Part shown: positions 43,350-55,708 of the stretch, in pieces
How the letters are laid out: each line of letters begins with the position of its first letter
Numbering within the stretch: the first letter of the stretch is position 1
Source: Penicillium oxalicum
Taxonomy: Eukaryota > Ascomycota > Eurotiomycetes > Eurotiales > Aspergillaceae
Direction of reading: 5' to 3'
Length of the DNA stretch: 64,000 bases
NCBI RefSeq assembly: GCF_001723175.1
Contig: NC_064656.1
Location: 1,116,001-1,180,000, forward strand
Translations under genes and position numbers: made by a program
Notes under the pieces: model-generated
Told to the model about the DNA's origin: nothing
The model's database searches: none
The model's input: the letters and a program-made list of their open reading frames with translations, nothing else

Positions 43350-44327
43350 GGTGTTGCCGTCACTGCATTAATGCTGGCCCTTGTTGCGATGAATGACGGG
43401 TTGATGCACCGCAGCCCCACGTGACGCGACACACACGCTTCACGTGCGTAATGCAAAGTTCGGGCTTCTTGGGTGAAGGCGACCGTGAAGCAAAAGTGAG
43501 CTCAATGATTCAGTGTGATATCTTACTTCAATGAGTCGTGGTCGGTCATACGTGTGAAATAGGATTGAAGCTGTTTTTTCACACTGGACGAGATTAGAAC
43601 TTATCGACCATCGTTATCGGTATCGTGATAAGGCCCTGAGTATATCCTTGACTGAAGTAGGTGTGGATCGACTTGATATTTTTAGTCTTTATTCACACCA
43701 CAGCCCGAGAAAGTCCCTAAGTAAATCATTTTTTAGCATAGAACATGGAGCTGAATTGTTCAAAATTCCAGATATAGTGTATTTTCAATCAAGTGTGTCC
43801 CGTTAACTGTTTTTTCTCTCTTTTTTAGCAAAGACCCTGTGGGGGAAGCTTCATTTTGATAATACTCGAGCAATAAACTCGTGAATTATGTTTTCATTGA
43901 TTCTTTAAATGCTGTTGCTCCTGTCCTCTGATCTCCTTGCGGAATTAACGTAATTGGTCCATTAAGTAAGGCAATTGATATGTATTGATTGATAGAAAAA
44001 TTTCTCACTCGAGCCTTCACCTCGAAAGCCTCATTTGTGATGGGACCACCCTGAGAGTTTGTTGTTGGCGTGAACTTAGGAATATGACTCTTGTTGGAAT
44101 TTACGGTCTTTGACGATGAAATATCAAGCATGGTGCCGTACTCAGGTTGCGAACTGGCCACTACGAACAAGATTCACATCCACTGGCGGCCCAAATACAG
44201 GCAACAAGTAAGGTTCGGGAACGTTGACTTTACAATGCTACGACCGATCCCCGGTCCTTCTTCTGGAATGGCAGCGAAAGATTGGTTGTGGTAGGTAACT
44301 TATTAGCATTTGCGGGGTATATTTGTG
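43350..44327. other. AT-rich intergenic region with an orphan frame
   Basis: The 978 bp between the two nucleoporin genes hold the CCCH nucleoporin promoter on the left. The centre (about 43490-43920) is AT-rich with T-runs. A minus-strand frame at 43886-44170 (94 codons from a non-ATG start) reads fairly protein-like but resembles nothing I know. It could be a decayed exon; no support beyond openness. Confidence 0.35.
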
Positions 44328-45403
44328 TTAATTCTGTGTTCGTCGCATGCTCTCTCGCAATGTGTCCCAGTTCAGCCCATCTACTTTTTTGCCGCCCAAG
44401 GCCTCCAGCTCGTTGCCAAGTTCTGTGATATGCCCGGTGGCTAATCGTCGCATCATCACCGTATCCTTGGCTCCTGGCAAAGCTCTCGCAGCCCCATGCA
44501 GGAGTGTCTCCTCAAACCATGCCTCCTCATCTTCCCCCAGAGGCAGACCAACCAGTTCTATGGCGCGCTTGCTCCGTGTCTGCCCGGCTGGTGTCCTCAT
44601 CACAAATTCAATGAGCTGCTCAAAGTAGATCCGTCGCTGAGACTCATCCCATTTACGAGTAAAGAAAAATGCCTCCGTCACGTTGGATCGGCAGAGGGTT
44701 TCAAAGAATGCTCGTTGCACCTTGGGGCCAGCCAGAGGAGGAGCGGTGGTGAGATAGTACGCAATGGCGAGGCTGTCGTCATGTTTGGGAAGATGCGGCA
44801 AGGTCAAGACGTAAAGAATATCATCTGGGAAAGTTGGGATGAGGGAGGGCTCAGTGAGGCATTCAATCGCGCGCTGCATTTTGTTAGCTAAGCCACAAAA
44901 CCAAACGGTAGAAAAGCAAAACGAACTCGAAATTCAAGGCGATCCAAGTTCCAGAGACCCTCAATGAAAAGACGATACTTTTCTGGAAGATGGCAGTTCT
45001 GCGCAAAGTGAGAAGCTGCTTCCGGGGCACTGCGACAGTCTTTCAAGATGTAATAGATCAAGGCCTGCTTGTGATGAATGTCCAGTTCCGAGGAGACAAT
45101 CTGGTCAACGAGCGATCGGAGTTCATCGTTCGTTTTGGGAGGATAGACCTGTGACACTATTTCCAGCAGCAGGAAACAACAAGCGCATGTTAGCGGAGAA
45201 ATCTAGAGGTAGTTCTTTGAAGAGGCAAGGCAGCTTCGTATGATCTTACCTGCTTTGATGCCCGCGACGCCTAGCAAGCGATCAGCAAACAGCTGGTTCT
45301 CCAGTGCTTTACGGTTGGATATAATTTGATCAACCACTTTTGCATCATATGAGAGCTTTTTATTGAAATTGAAGATGTGATTGAAATTCTCCCACTGCGC
45401 CAT
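44328..45403 (-). CDS. ELYS-like nuclear pore assembly protein
   Basis: Short fungal homologue of the ELYS helical domain; ELYS couples chromatin to pore assembly in animals, and the short S. pombe form sits in the Nup107-120 complex. Start ATG at 45403: MAQWENFNHIFNFNKKLSYD. Three exons: 45403 to about 45247 ending GVAGIKA, then VSQVYPPKTNDELRSLVDQI to NLDRLEFR, then RAIECLTEPSLIPTFPDDIL to the stop at 44328. The family's core LLRHGAVG-like helices are represented by YRLFIEGLWNLDRLEF and FFETLCRSNVTEAFFFTRKW. The second intron uses donor GTTCGT, a weak match, with a GCTAAC branch and 55-nt length. Divergent from SMC4, 308 bp apart. Confidence 0.8.
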
Positions 45404-45711
45404 GGCGTAAGAGTGATTCCTGATGAACAAGTGCTTGTCGCAGAGTGCAGATTGCGAGCTTTGAAGCGCCTCCTCCGCGGAGTGGTAAGATTACGCCGGT
45501 AACTTTACTAGGCGGTGAGCGATTTGTTGTGAGGGCCGAACAACACTTTGCCTGTTCGGGTGGAAGGTAAACAACCCACCTTTCCGTATATCTGCAATTC
45601 ATCTTTTTCCCCTCATCTCATCAACTCTAATCCCCCACCCACCCGCATCCAAACTACGACTCGCTCGCTTTGATGACTTTGCGCCGCACTGACTAATTTG
45701 TGTGGCACAAA
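45404..45711. promoter_or_regulatory. Compact bidirectional promoter, ELYS-like gene and smc4
   Basis: 308 bp between two divergent start codons, serving a nuclear-pore and a condensin gene. No specific binding site can be named. Confidence 0.5.
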
Positions 45712-48700
45712 ATGGCTTCGATCGCAAAAGCTCGGCCTTCGCGCCGTGCAGCCGCGCGCCGAAGCTATGTCGTTGAGGAGACATCAGAATCCGAGGACGC
45801 TGGCAACGTCACACCCACCGCCTCGACGCAAGACAGTGATGACGACGAGGATGAGAGCGAAGATGAACAGGATTTCACTCCCGTTGCGCAGAGGTCAAAG
45901 CGCTCCTCTGGGAAGCGATTGACTCTCGAGCCCGTCACCCCAGCCACTGTGAAACCGGCGCAAAAGTCACGACAGTCGAGAACGTCAATCGCACCGGAGA
46001 CGGAAGAGTCGGATACTTCTCAGGCAGAAGAGACGGATGAAAATGAAGATGATGACGAGGGAGTCAGTATCGCCTCTGCCGCTGCTGATCCTGATTCTCC
46101 ATCGAATCAAGCCGCGCTAAAGCGGAAGAGCGTCGAGCCTGCGGAGGCTGATCCTGATTCGCCTTTGAATAAGGCGACATTAAAAAGACAAAGTATGACT
46201 CAACCCCTCAAGAGTCGTGTTTCGATCACTCCGAAGTCGACAAAGGGCTCACTTCCCACTCCAGAGCCGTCCGCGTCGCCAGAGACCACTCCAACGCGGG
46301 CACATCGGGAAAGTGTGCCACCTCTGTCCGACAACACCAACTCCGCTACGAACTTCCAGACTCCCTCCCAGCGACCCACAGAAGCCAGACCACAAATCCC
46401 GATCATCAACCCCAACTCCACAGTACTTGAGCGCCCGATGGACATCGTGATGAAGTCCAGGAACATGCCACTGCCTGCGGTCGCCGAGGACTCTGCGGAG
46501 CCGAAGCCGCGCATGATTATCCAAAATCTCATTCTTACAAATTTCAAGAGTTACGCTGGCAAACAGGTTGTTGGTCCATTTCACGCATCTTTCTCATCTG
46601 TGGTGGGACCCAATGGTTCAGGAAAATCTAACGTTATTGATTCCTTGTTGTTCGTCTTCGGTTTCCGTGCGAGCAAGATGCGCCAGGGCAAAATCTCGGC
46701 CCTCATTCATAACTCTGCACAGCATCCTAACCTTCCTTTTTGTGAAGTGGAGGTTCATTTCGAGCAGGTCATCGATCTGCCAGACGGTCGCCACGAAGTT
46801 CTCCCCGACTCACATTTGGTGATTTCCCGGCGCGCATTCAAGAACAACAGCAGCAAATACTATATGAACAAAAAGGAAACCAACTTCACAGCGGTAACCA
46901 CTTTCCTCAAGGACCGTGGCATCGACTTGGATCACAAGCGTTTCCTGATCCTTCAGGGTGAAGTCGAGTCAATCGCGCAAATGAAACCGAAAGCTGCCAA
47001 CGAACATGACGAGGGCCTTCTCGAGTATCTAGAGGATATTATTGGAACCTCTCAGTACAAGACTCCCATCGACGAGGCTGCCGCAGAACTTGAAACTCTG
47101 AACGACGTTTGTGTTGAAAAGAACAGCCGTGTCCAGCACGTCGAGAAAGAGAAGGCTGCTCTGGTCGACAAAAAGGACAAGGCGCTGGGTTATCTCCGTG
47201 ATGAGAACGAGCTCGCAGAGAAACAGTCCGCCCTTTACCAAATTTACATTGACGAATGCGCTGACAATGTCCGTGTAACCGAGGAAGCGATCCTCCAGAT
47301 GCAAGAACTTCTGAACATGGAGCTGGAAAAGCACGAGGGCAACGAAACAGGCATCAAGGAGCTCGAGAAAGCCTACAAGCGTGGTGTTCGGGAGTATGAG
47401 AATATGGAGAAGGAGTCACAGGCAGTGGCGAAGGAGATGGCCAAGTACGACAAGGAGAACGTCAAGTTTGAAGAGAAGAAAAAGTTTCTTCTTGGAAAGC
47501 ACAAGAAGTTGGAAAAGACAATGCAGACCAGCCGCCTGGCCGCTTCTGAAAGCCAAAGTCTTGTCGAGAAGTTCACAGACGACATCGAAAAGAAGACCAA
47601 GGAGACTTCTCAACTGGAAAAGGAGATGCAGGCCGAGGAGGAAGAGCTCGAGTCGATCCGCGAAAGTTTGAAGGGGAAGACACAAGGACTCTCCGAACAG
47701 ATCGCAAAGAAGCAGAAGTCTTTGGAGCCTTGGAACGAAAAGATCAACCAGAAACAATCAGCCATGGCTGTTGCTCAAAGCGAGCTCGATATTCTTCATG
47801 AGCGAAGCAACGCAGGCGCTGTTTTGCTGGAAGAAGCGAAAGGCAAGACGGTGATGATCGAGGAAAACATCATGGCCAAGGAAAATGAGCTTGAAGAACG
47901 CCAGGCTCAGAAGGAGACTCTGGAAGCTGAACTTGCCAAATTGCAAAACGACCTTAGAAAGTATGGTGCTCGTGAGCCCGAGGTGCGGGCCCACGTCTCT
48001 AGTGCTCGACAAAAGGCCGAAGAAGCGCGGGCGAGTTTGGCGAGTACGCAAAACCGCGGCAGCGTCCTGACCGGTCTCATGCGGCTCAAAGAGTCTGGTC
48101 GTATCGACGGATTCCATGGTCGCCTCGGTAACCTGGGTACGATTGACGAGAAGTACGATGTCGCGATTTCCACCGCCTGCCCCGCGCTTGACAACATGGT
48201 AGTCGAGACTGTTGAGATTGGTCAACAATGTATCGATTACCTTCGCAAAAACAACCTTGGCCGTGCAAACTTCATCCTCCTTGATCGTCTCCCTCGTCGC
48301 GATATGTCAACTATCTACACCCCGGAAAGTGTGCCTCGACTCTTCGATCTGGTAAAGCCAAAAGATCCCAAATTTGCGCCTGCTTTCTACAGTGTCATGC
48401 AGAATACCCTGGTAGCCAAGGATCTTGAGCAAGCCAATCGTATTGCCTACGGGGCACGACGATGGCGAGTGGTGACTCTTGACGGTCAACTCATTGACGT
48501 TTCTGGTACCATGAGTGGTGGTGGAACCCGGGTCGCTCGAGGTGGCATGTCTTCTAAGCAAGTTGCAGACACTACTAAGGAACAAGTCGGGCGTCTTGAA
48601 GCCGATCTGGAGGAATTGGAACGCAAATTCCAAATCTTCCAGGAAAAGCAACGGACCATCGAAGCCAACATGCGGGAGAAGACAGAAGAGATCCCGCGCG

Positions 48701-50261
48701 TGGACACGAAGATCCAAAAAATCATGATGGAGATTGAGAGTGCGAAGCGAAGTCTTGCGGACGCTCAGCGGCGAGTGAAGGAACTGCAAGTCACGCATAA
48801 GCCTTCCAAGTCTGACGAAAGCCAGGCGGCCGCTCTGGAGAGGCAAATCGAGGCCATGAGTGATGAGATCGAGGAGCTCAATCAGGAGAAGAGCGGCCTT
48901 GAGGAGGAGATTCAAGAGTTGCAGAACAAGATCATGGAAGTTGGCGGTGTCCGTCTCCGTGGCCAAAAGGCCAAGGTGGATGGACTGAAGGAGCAGATCA
49001 ACCTTCTCAACGACGAAATTTCCAATGCCGAAGTTCAAAAGTCCAAGAACGAGAAGCTCATCACCAAGCATTCGAAAGCCCGCGATACCTCGGAGAAGGA
49101 GATCAACCAAATCGCGGAGGAGCTGGAGAAACTCGAGGAGGATATTGAGAACCAAGCCAGTGATGCTTCAGACTGGAGGCAAAAGGCCGACGAAGCTCAA
49201 GAGGCTCTCGAGGCCAAGAAGGGTGAGTTGAAGTCGCTCAAGGCCGAGCTTGACGAGAAAGTTGCCGAGCTCAACGAGACGCGTGCCACCGAGATCGAGA
49301 TGCGGAACAAGTTGGAAGAGAACCAGAAAGCCCTCACCGAGAACCAAAAGCGCAGTCGCTATTGGGAGGAGAAGCTGTCGAAGCTTTCTCTGCAGAGCAT
49401 CAGCGACCTGGGCGAGGAGCAGGAAACAACCGAGCTTCAGACATACACCAAGGATGAACTGGATGCGATGAACAAGGAGTCGCTCAAGGCGGTGATTGCC
49501 GCCCTGGAGGAAAAGGTTCAGAACACATCCGTTGATCTTTCTGTCATTGAAGAGTACCGTCGTCGTGCCGCCGAACATGAGTCTCGTTCTGCAGACTTGG
49601 CCGAGGCCCTGTCCTCCCGGGATGCTGCCAAGGCTCGTTTGGATGGGCTTCGTTCCGCCCGACTCAACGGTTTCATGGAAGGGTTCGGGATCATCTCCCT
49701 TCGCCTGAAGGAGATGTATCAGATGATCACTATGGGTGGCAATGCTGAGCTGGAGCTCGTGGACTCGCTCGATCCCTTCTCGGAAGGTATCTTGTTCTCG
49801 GTCATGCCTCCCAAGAAGAGTTGGAAGAACATTGGTAATCTGTCGGGTGGAGAGAAGACCCTTTCGAGCTTGGCTCTGGTGTTTGCCCTGCACCACTACA
49901 AGCCGACGCCACTCTATGTCATGGATGAGATTGATGCAGCCTTGGATTTCCGCAACGTATGTCTCCTTTCTTGACTCTTTTCGGTCCCCCCCCTCTCATC
50001 CGAATTGATGGCTGACATGGTGACCAGGTCTCAATTGTGGCCTCTTACATCAAGGAGCGGACGAAGAATGCACAGTTTATTGTCATTTCGCTGCGCAACA
50101 ACATGGTAAGCTTGGCTTCTTCCCTTCTGACCGATGGTACATCCGTTTGCTCACTCCCTCCACAGTTTGAACTTGCTTCGCGTCTCGTGGGTGTATACAA
50201 GGTCAATCACATGACGAAGAGTGTTACGATTGAAAACCGGGACTACATTGAGGGCCGGTGA
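45712..50261 (+). CDS. smc4: Condensin subunit SMC4
   Basis: ATPase subunit of condensin, pairing with SMC2 to compact mitotic chromosomes. Start ATG at 45712 (MASIAKARPSRRAAARRSYV); the GTG four codons earlier is not a eukaryotic start. Exons 45712-49956, 50028-50105 and 50166-50261, 1472 residues. The first about 265 residues are acidic, Ser/Thr-rich and disordered, with SP/TP sites suited to CDK control. MIIQNLILTNFKSYAGKQVV begins the head, with Walker A GPNGSGKS at about 299-306. Coiled coils flank a hinge at about 780-940 (GFHGRLGNLGTIDEKYDVAI; GGGTR). The signature LSGGEKTLSSLALVF is at about 1377 and Walker B LYVMDEIDAALD at about 1400. The frame is intact throughout. The SKMRQGKISALIHNS and KYYMNKKETNF segments separate SMC4 from the other SMC classes. 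Confidence 0.97.
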
Positions 50262-52369
50262 TGATTTGGGGTTCGGACACGCACTGCTCCTTGTCTTCTT
50301 TCCCCCATTTTCTTCGTCTTTATTGCATTCTTGGACATACTTCATTTTTTTCTTGGTTGGATAAGGTTGTCTATGGGTTCCTGTCGATGATATCATGGGT
50401 TGGGAGTTTGTGTGCTTATTTTGGAACTGAATGTTCCCTTCCTCCAATACATTCTTCTACCAGCTGTCGTTGGTTAAGTGACAGCGGACTGCGTTGGACT
50501 GATTCAGGTATGATACCTCTTCACTGGAGAGCTCTGGAGCCACCTTGTAACTTGTTGCCTTCAGCGTGGGTGGTCTTGAATCAGAGTTCATTTCAAGAAT
50601 GAACAGGCTTTAAATTTCATGCCAGGGAGCCCCTCTCTCTACCTCTGCGCAGAGATCAAGCTGATGGCGACCGTATCGGCGATGGGGGATACGTGATCAC
50701 TCGTCTTGCCCATCTTGTCCTGTGTTTGAATCGCCGTCTTTTGTGATTGAAATATCTGCTTGCTTCAGTTTTCTCTTCATTTCCTTTCTTTTTATTTTCA
50801 TCCCACCAAGTCAGCAGAGATTCCCCCTCAGGCTGACCTGCACGCCCCCATGTTTGGAGACTGGCAAAAGGTTGGCGAGCCACGTGTAGATGGGGATGGG
50901 TGTGGGCTTGGCGTGACTTCAAAATGACGACGTCATGACACGGGACCTTGCACGTTACAGTTTTTCCGGTACCTTTAGCTCTCGTTCGTGTACGAGCTTG
51001 GCCAGGATGGACCTGGTTCTTTGCTCGAGCCGGATCGGCAGATGATGGAAAATTGACACCAAAATTGCAGAATTCGGACGACCTCCCGTCATCTATTTCA
51101 GGTGAGATTCGAAGATGTGTTAGGATCTTCTTTGACATTGTTGAGCCGCAGATCCCTGAGTGGTCGGCCACCGAGACTAAGAAAGGGCTAAGAGATGACC
51201 TGCATTAAGATTTTTGCGTTTGGACTTGATTCTCTCCACTCGGAGAGATCGAGATTCCAGGATTACTTGGATGGGTCCTGATGTTCTCTCTCTCTGTGAT
51301 TTTGGAAATCTAACTTTCAACTCACCTCGTCGCATACTCCGCAACTCACACGGACTGAGGATCCCAGCCTCCTCGTTTCCCCCCAACTCCAGCTCTCAGC
51401 CAGGTCGTGCCTCTGTTGACGAGCCGCGACCATCCCTTCTGGTTTATGTTAGCACTCGATGCATCATTGGTAAATAGTTGATGGAGACGATGGTATGCCA
51501 CCAAGTCAGATGACCAAGTAATTCAAGCAGTCCATCCGTGTATAGTCGTACTGCCACCGCAGTACAGTCTGCGTGTCTTTTAAAGACAGTATTCAGTTTG
51601 ATAAATAGTTTAATCCCAAATAAATAGAGAGACAAATTGCCTGCCCACTTTCTAAACCAAGAACCGTCTCCTTGTCCCTTCAGTCTGCCGCTTCCACCCG
51701 CTGAACACCCAATGACCACTAGAATGAATATGGTTTGCCCCCTCTTCTCCCTTCCTGCCGTCCCATTCCCAGTTTCCTCGATATTCCGGCTTTCATCCGT
51801 CCAGTGGCTGGTAGTTGCCCATTCAGCCTTCAACCGTCCTGGATGTACCGGAGTCGATCTTTTGACGTCAGCGCGGGGATTTCTCTTCAGACTCGGGACG
51901 AGTTGAAAAGGACCTACTAGGTTAAATCCGGATGAATTGCATATGTGGAAACGATGAGATTTTGCTTTGTTGCTTGGAAAGTCTACTTCTGGACCTGGTT
52001 CCACTATAAAGTGTGAGCCTTGCGGCGGGCTGTCGTCCATGGGGAGAGTGAAGAAAGTGCTCTCTCAGTGGGGTTTTGGTACAATCGTGCAGCCGCCTCG
52101 AGGATCAGATACTGCTTTCGTCTGATTAAGACTGAGGGAGCGACAACGTGGTGGATTTGTATATGCAGCTATTCTGTCCAAGATAGAAAAGAGTGCTACT
52201 ATCTACCTCTGTCGCTGTCCGCCTGTTCCTCCACCCGACGCAATTGTCATCCTTCAGCTTTCCGTCGAGCCATTCAACAGGAGCTATTGAGCATTGAGCT
52301 CACTTTTCCACATCACGAGGGATTGAAACAAAAAAAAATAAAAGACAGCGTGTCGGAAAGACTACTTCC
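50262..52369. other. Intergenic region downstream of smc4
   Basis: 2.1 kb with the smc4 3' UTR at the left and the leader of the small membrane protein gene at the right. Intervening frames are short and without recognisable domains. Confidence 0.45.
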
Positions 52370-52986
52370 ATGGTGAGTTTATTGGTACTTTCAAGATATC
52401 AACACATCTGATCCAGAGACTCACCCGCACAACCATGGCTCCATATGATTTTCCCTTTCCCTCCCCACTGGAGTTACCACGAGTCGATCTCCAAACCGTC
52501 AACCATGGCTCTACTACATCACCCGCGATATAGAACCAAAACCACACCCACCACCAAAAATCACCAACTCTCTACTACCTCATCTCTCTTCCCCAATTTT
52601 CCCACTCACCTCCCTCCAATACTAACATCACACCCCCCCTTCTCCATCCCATAGGCTCCCACAAACACCCCCTCCTCATCCCGCGCGCCACAGACGATTG
52701 TCCCAACAACCTCAGCGGCGGCGCAATCGCCGGCATCGTCATCGGCTCCATCTTCGGTACCTTGCTACTTCTCTGGCTCTGGCGATTCCTTCAATTACCC
52801 TGGGCCAGCGACGATGTTTCAGACGTGGGGTATCGACCGCCTACCGTGCGGACGGCGGCGGGAGATGATCGACGCCGGAGACGACGACCGGCCACGACGG
52901 TGGATTATTATGTGGAGAAGCCGCGGAGTCGATCGCGGGGGTATCGTGAGGATGTGCGTCGGCCAGCGAAGGTGTATATTTCTTGA
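52370..52986 (+). CDS. Small single-pass membrane protein with basic tail, apparent frame break
   Basis: Exon 2 (52655-52986) encodes a clear unit: a short leader ending LLIPRATDDCPNNLSGG, a hydrophobic helix AIAGIVIGSIFGTLLLLWLW, then a basic tail with RRRRRRPATTVDYYVEKPRS and EVRRPAKVYIS-like ending (here EDVRRPAKVYIS). I recall fungal hypothetical proteins of this general shape; the role is unknown. The best start is ATG at 52370-52372 directly followed by a strong GTGAGT donor, joined to TAG/GCTCCC at 52655. That join starts ATG GCT CCC but is one frame off the membrane frame, so a 1-nt loss near 52660 is implied. Otherwise exon 1 lies elsewhere (for example near 52446) with a weak GTTACC donor. 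Confidence is high for exon 2, low for the start. Confidence 0.6.
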
Positions 52987-55708
52987 GGGGGACGAGGTGG
53001 TAGAAATGGGTAGGAGATAGGTATCATGTACATGAGGTGTCTGGGATGAAGTGGTCAGAGTGAGAGTTGGGATGAGAGGTATTGTGGACATTGCGTTAAA
53101 TGGATACATGTGCGATGGATGAGAGAGTGATGGCAGGTGGATTCTTGATGATTAATGGACCTGGTGCATTGTATTGTGGACTGGAGTGATGAATTTGATG
53201 AGAACCGATGATAATGTTAATGGTGTGGATGCTTTTTGCTGAACTGTACTTGGGGGAATTTTTCATTTCTCAGATTCATTAGTAAAATTTCATCCGGTGC
53301 CCGATGGATGTATATAGAGTCAAAATGGAGCTGAGACTCGATCCATGCCTGTGGTTGGAAAGAGACCAGAGGATTAGCTGTGATTTGTTGCAGTATACAT
53401 ACATGATGGTCATTTCATGAAGCTAAGCTTGGCCTGGATGAACCTGAATCGCCGGGGTACAGACCAATACTACATACTAAATAGGAGATCTCCAAACAAC
53501 GAGTTACACCATTGAACGGCTTCTGCGATTTGACCAGGCCCAAGCACGGATAACCAAAGGACCACCGACGACATGGCAACATGTGTATGACCCGATCTCA
53601 AAACAGTCACAAAGGAAACGGGCTGGATTATTTTGATCTAAGCTGGAAACCGCCCCCAAAGATTCTGGGAAGTGCAATACAGGACGCAGCGGGCTCGTAT
53701 ATGTATCGGCCGTAGAGTCGAGATTGTCGAGTAATTATCTAGACCCGTGCCTTTCATGCTTGATTCTTTGGGACCAATGCCGTGGAGAAGTCCGTGGTAA
53801 AGTGAAAAAAAAGAAGAGTTGAAGGTTCTTGCTTCGGCAACTGCCTGGAAAATTGTCCGGTTGGACGAACGGTCCAGGCCCAAGAGTCTTTTTCACTTAT
53901 AGCCGAAGATCATGTACAAGCAAGGATCCATATGAGCACTGGCTGATGCCTACTGCGCCAATTAGCCTGGGTCCACCACATAGGTACCTGTATAGTCATC
54001 TGGGGAAAAAGAACCCTCCCGGGCTTAGTTGTTTCATCGTCGTCGGAAGGTTCAATGAGGTTCAGTTGCCACAGTGTATGGGCGTACAATCTCGATACGA
54101 CCAGGGCTCACCTCTTGTACGAAAGGATCGCTGCTCTACGTTTTGAGAGGAGCCCGATAGTCTGCCGTGATGGACTACTTTACCGTCGGTCGAACGGTCA
54201 TCCTATGCTGTGGTGGCACCACAGCAGCGATGCATCGCCGTCGGGCTGTTTTGTCAGATTCCGGGATACACTCTAGCTTGTCTGTCACTTCCCAGGGTCG
54301 GCGGCTGCACCAGATGATCCACTTTTTTTTCGTCTCCAAAAAGCCATCACCAATTCTCAAACCTCCATCCCCTCCGCCACTGCATTCGACCGTGGGTCCG
54401 AGTCCAATCGACGGTCTCTCATGGAGCCAATCAATACAGATGCGCCATTTCGTCGCTAACAACCCGCCCTCTTTCGAGGTTCACCTGGAACATGCAGCAT
54501 GTTGTTGATCACCCTAGTGCAGTCAATGCAGTGTGCATCCACGTCCCTGACATGAAGATACCCGTCACTCTGATGGAGTTTTATCGGCAAGTGACCAACC
54601 ACAGCGCCGACTGGTGAGCCCCTGAGTTGGTTCCATTCCAGAAATCGTCACGACTTTGCTGGGAAGGACGAGAAGGACGAGGGGACGGGCCACGGCAACT
54701 GGCCAGGGGGCAGCACGGCCAAGCACGGGGCCGCAGGCTGCTTCACAGGCGCTAACCAGAAACAGACTAGCGTTGATGGAGACGGACGGGATGACCCCCC
54801 GTTCATCTTATCGAGGCAACTTCATTGGTGCTGAGGTGGTGGGTCCCCCCAGCGGGTTTCCCCTTACCGTTCAAACCCAGTCCACTCGACCAAAAAGTCT
54901 CTGCAAGAGTATGAGACTCCGAGAGTAAATTAAGACCAGGTGCTACAGTATTTGCGGTGCCAAGTGCACACTCCAATCCCCCCCCTCAATAATGAGATGC
55001 CCAGCCCTCAGTATGGTCCCTGTGACAATACTTGTACAATCATACCACGAGGCACAAATCACAAATCACACCTGCCCTCTTCCCCCCTCCAAATAGGCAA
55101 AACACACCAACGCCCTCCACCATGTTGATGGTGTCTCGCCCAAGAAAAATTAAATAGAACTACGGTAATCCTGATTGGCACCTGCCACAGACCTCTCTCT
55201 TCGATCCACCACTCATTGGACCTGGGTCATGCCGTTTTGAGTTTTGCTTTCGTTCTCTCACTCCCTCTCTCTTTTCCCTCTCCTCTCTTTCTCCTGAATC
55301 TCTGATTCCCACGCTCATTGACGCCTCGTCCGCTGTCCACCCTCTCTTTTTGATCCACGAGGGATCCGCGACTACGCCTCCTGCTGCTGGTGGTTATTCC
55401 ACCGTTCCAATCTTTCGATCTCGCGTGGTCTTGTGTGCTGGCGTGCAATCGCCCGTCACGTTCCCTCTTTTTCATTTCAAACAATCTTTCAGAGCTGGAC
55501 TTGTCTATATTCACTCTTTTGCAACCTCTTTTTTGAGAAGAAGCCAATTTCGCCGATTTTCCAGCAGTCATTTGATGATCCTCGGGAATTTCTTGTCCCC
55601 CATACGGAAATCTAGACGTTCTCTGCGGTGAGAAACATTTGATTTTCAATCCTCTTCGTGTATCCAAACATTCGACCTCTGTGCTTTTTTCTTCTCAAAT
55701 TCGCCAAG
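52987..55708. other. Intergenic, 2.7 kb, upstream of the CRH gene
   Basis: No frame here has recognisable domain content. A pyrimidine-rich leader is visible near 55236-55300 and again near 55660-55700, as expected for the CRH gene promoter and 5' UTR. No RNA gene or repeat found. Confidence 0.45.

Noticed and set aside
48307..49155. Leu-rich minus-strand frame within smc4
   Set aside because: Antisense of the coiled-coil Glu/Lys codons. It gives Leu/Phe-rich nonsense and no domain.
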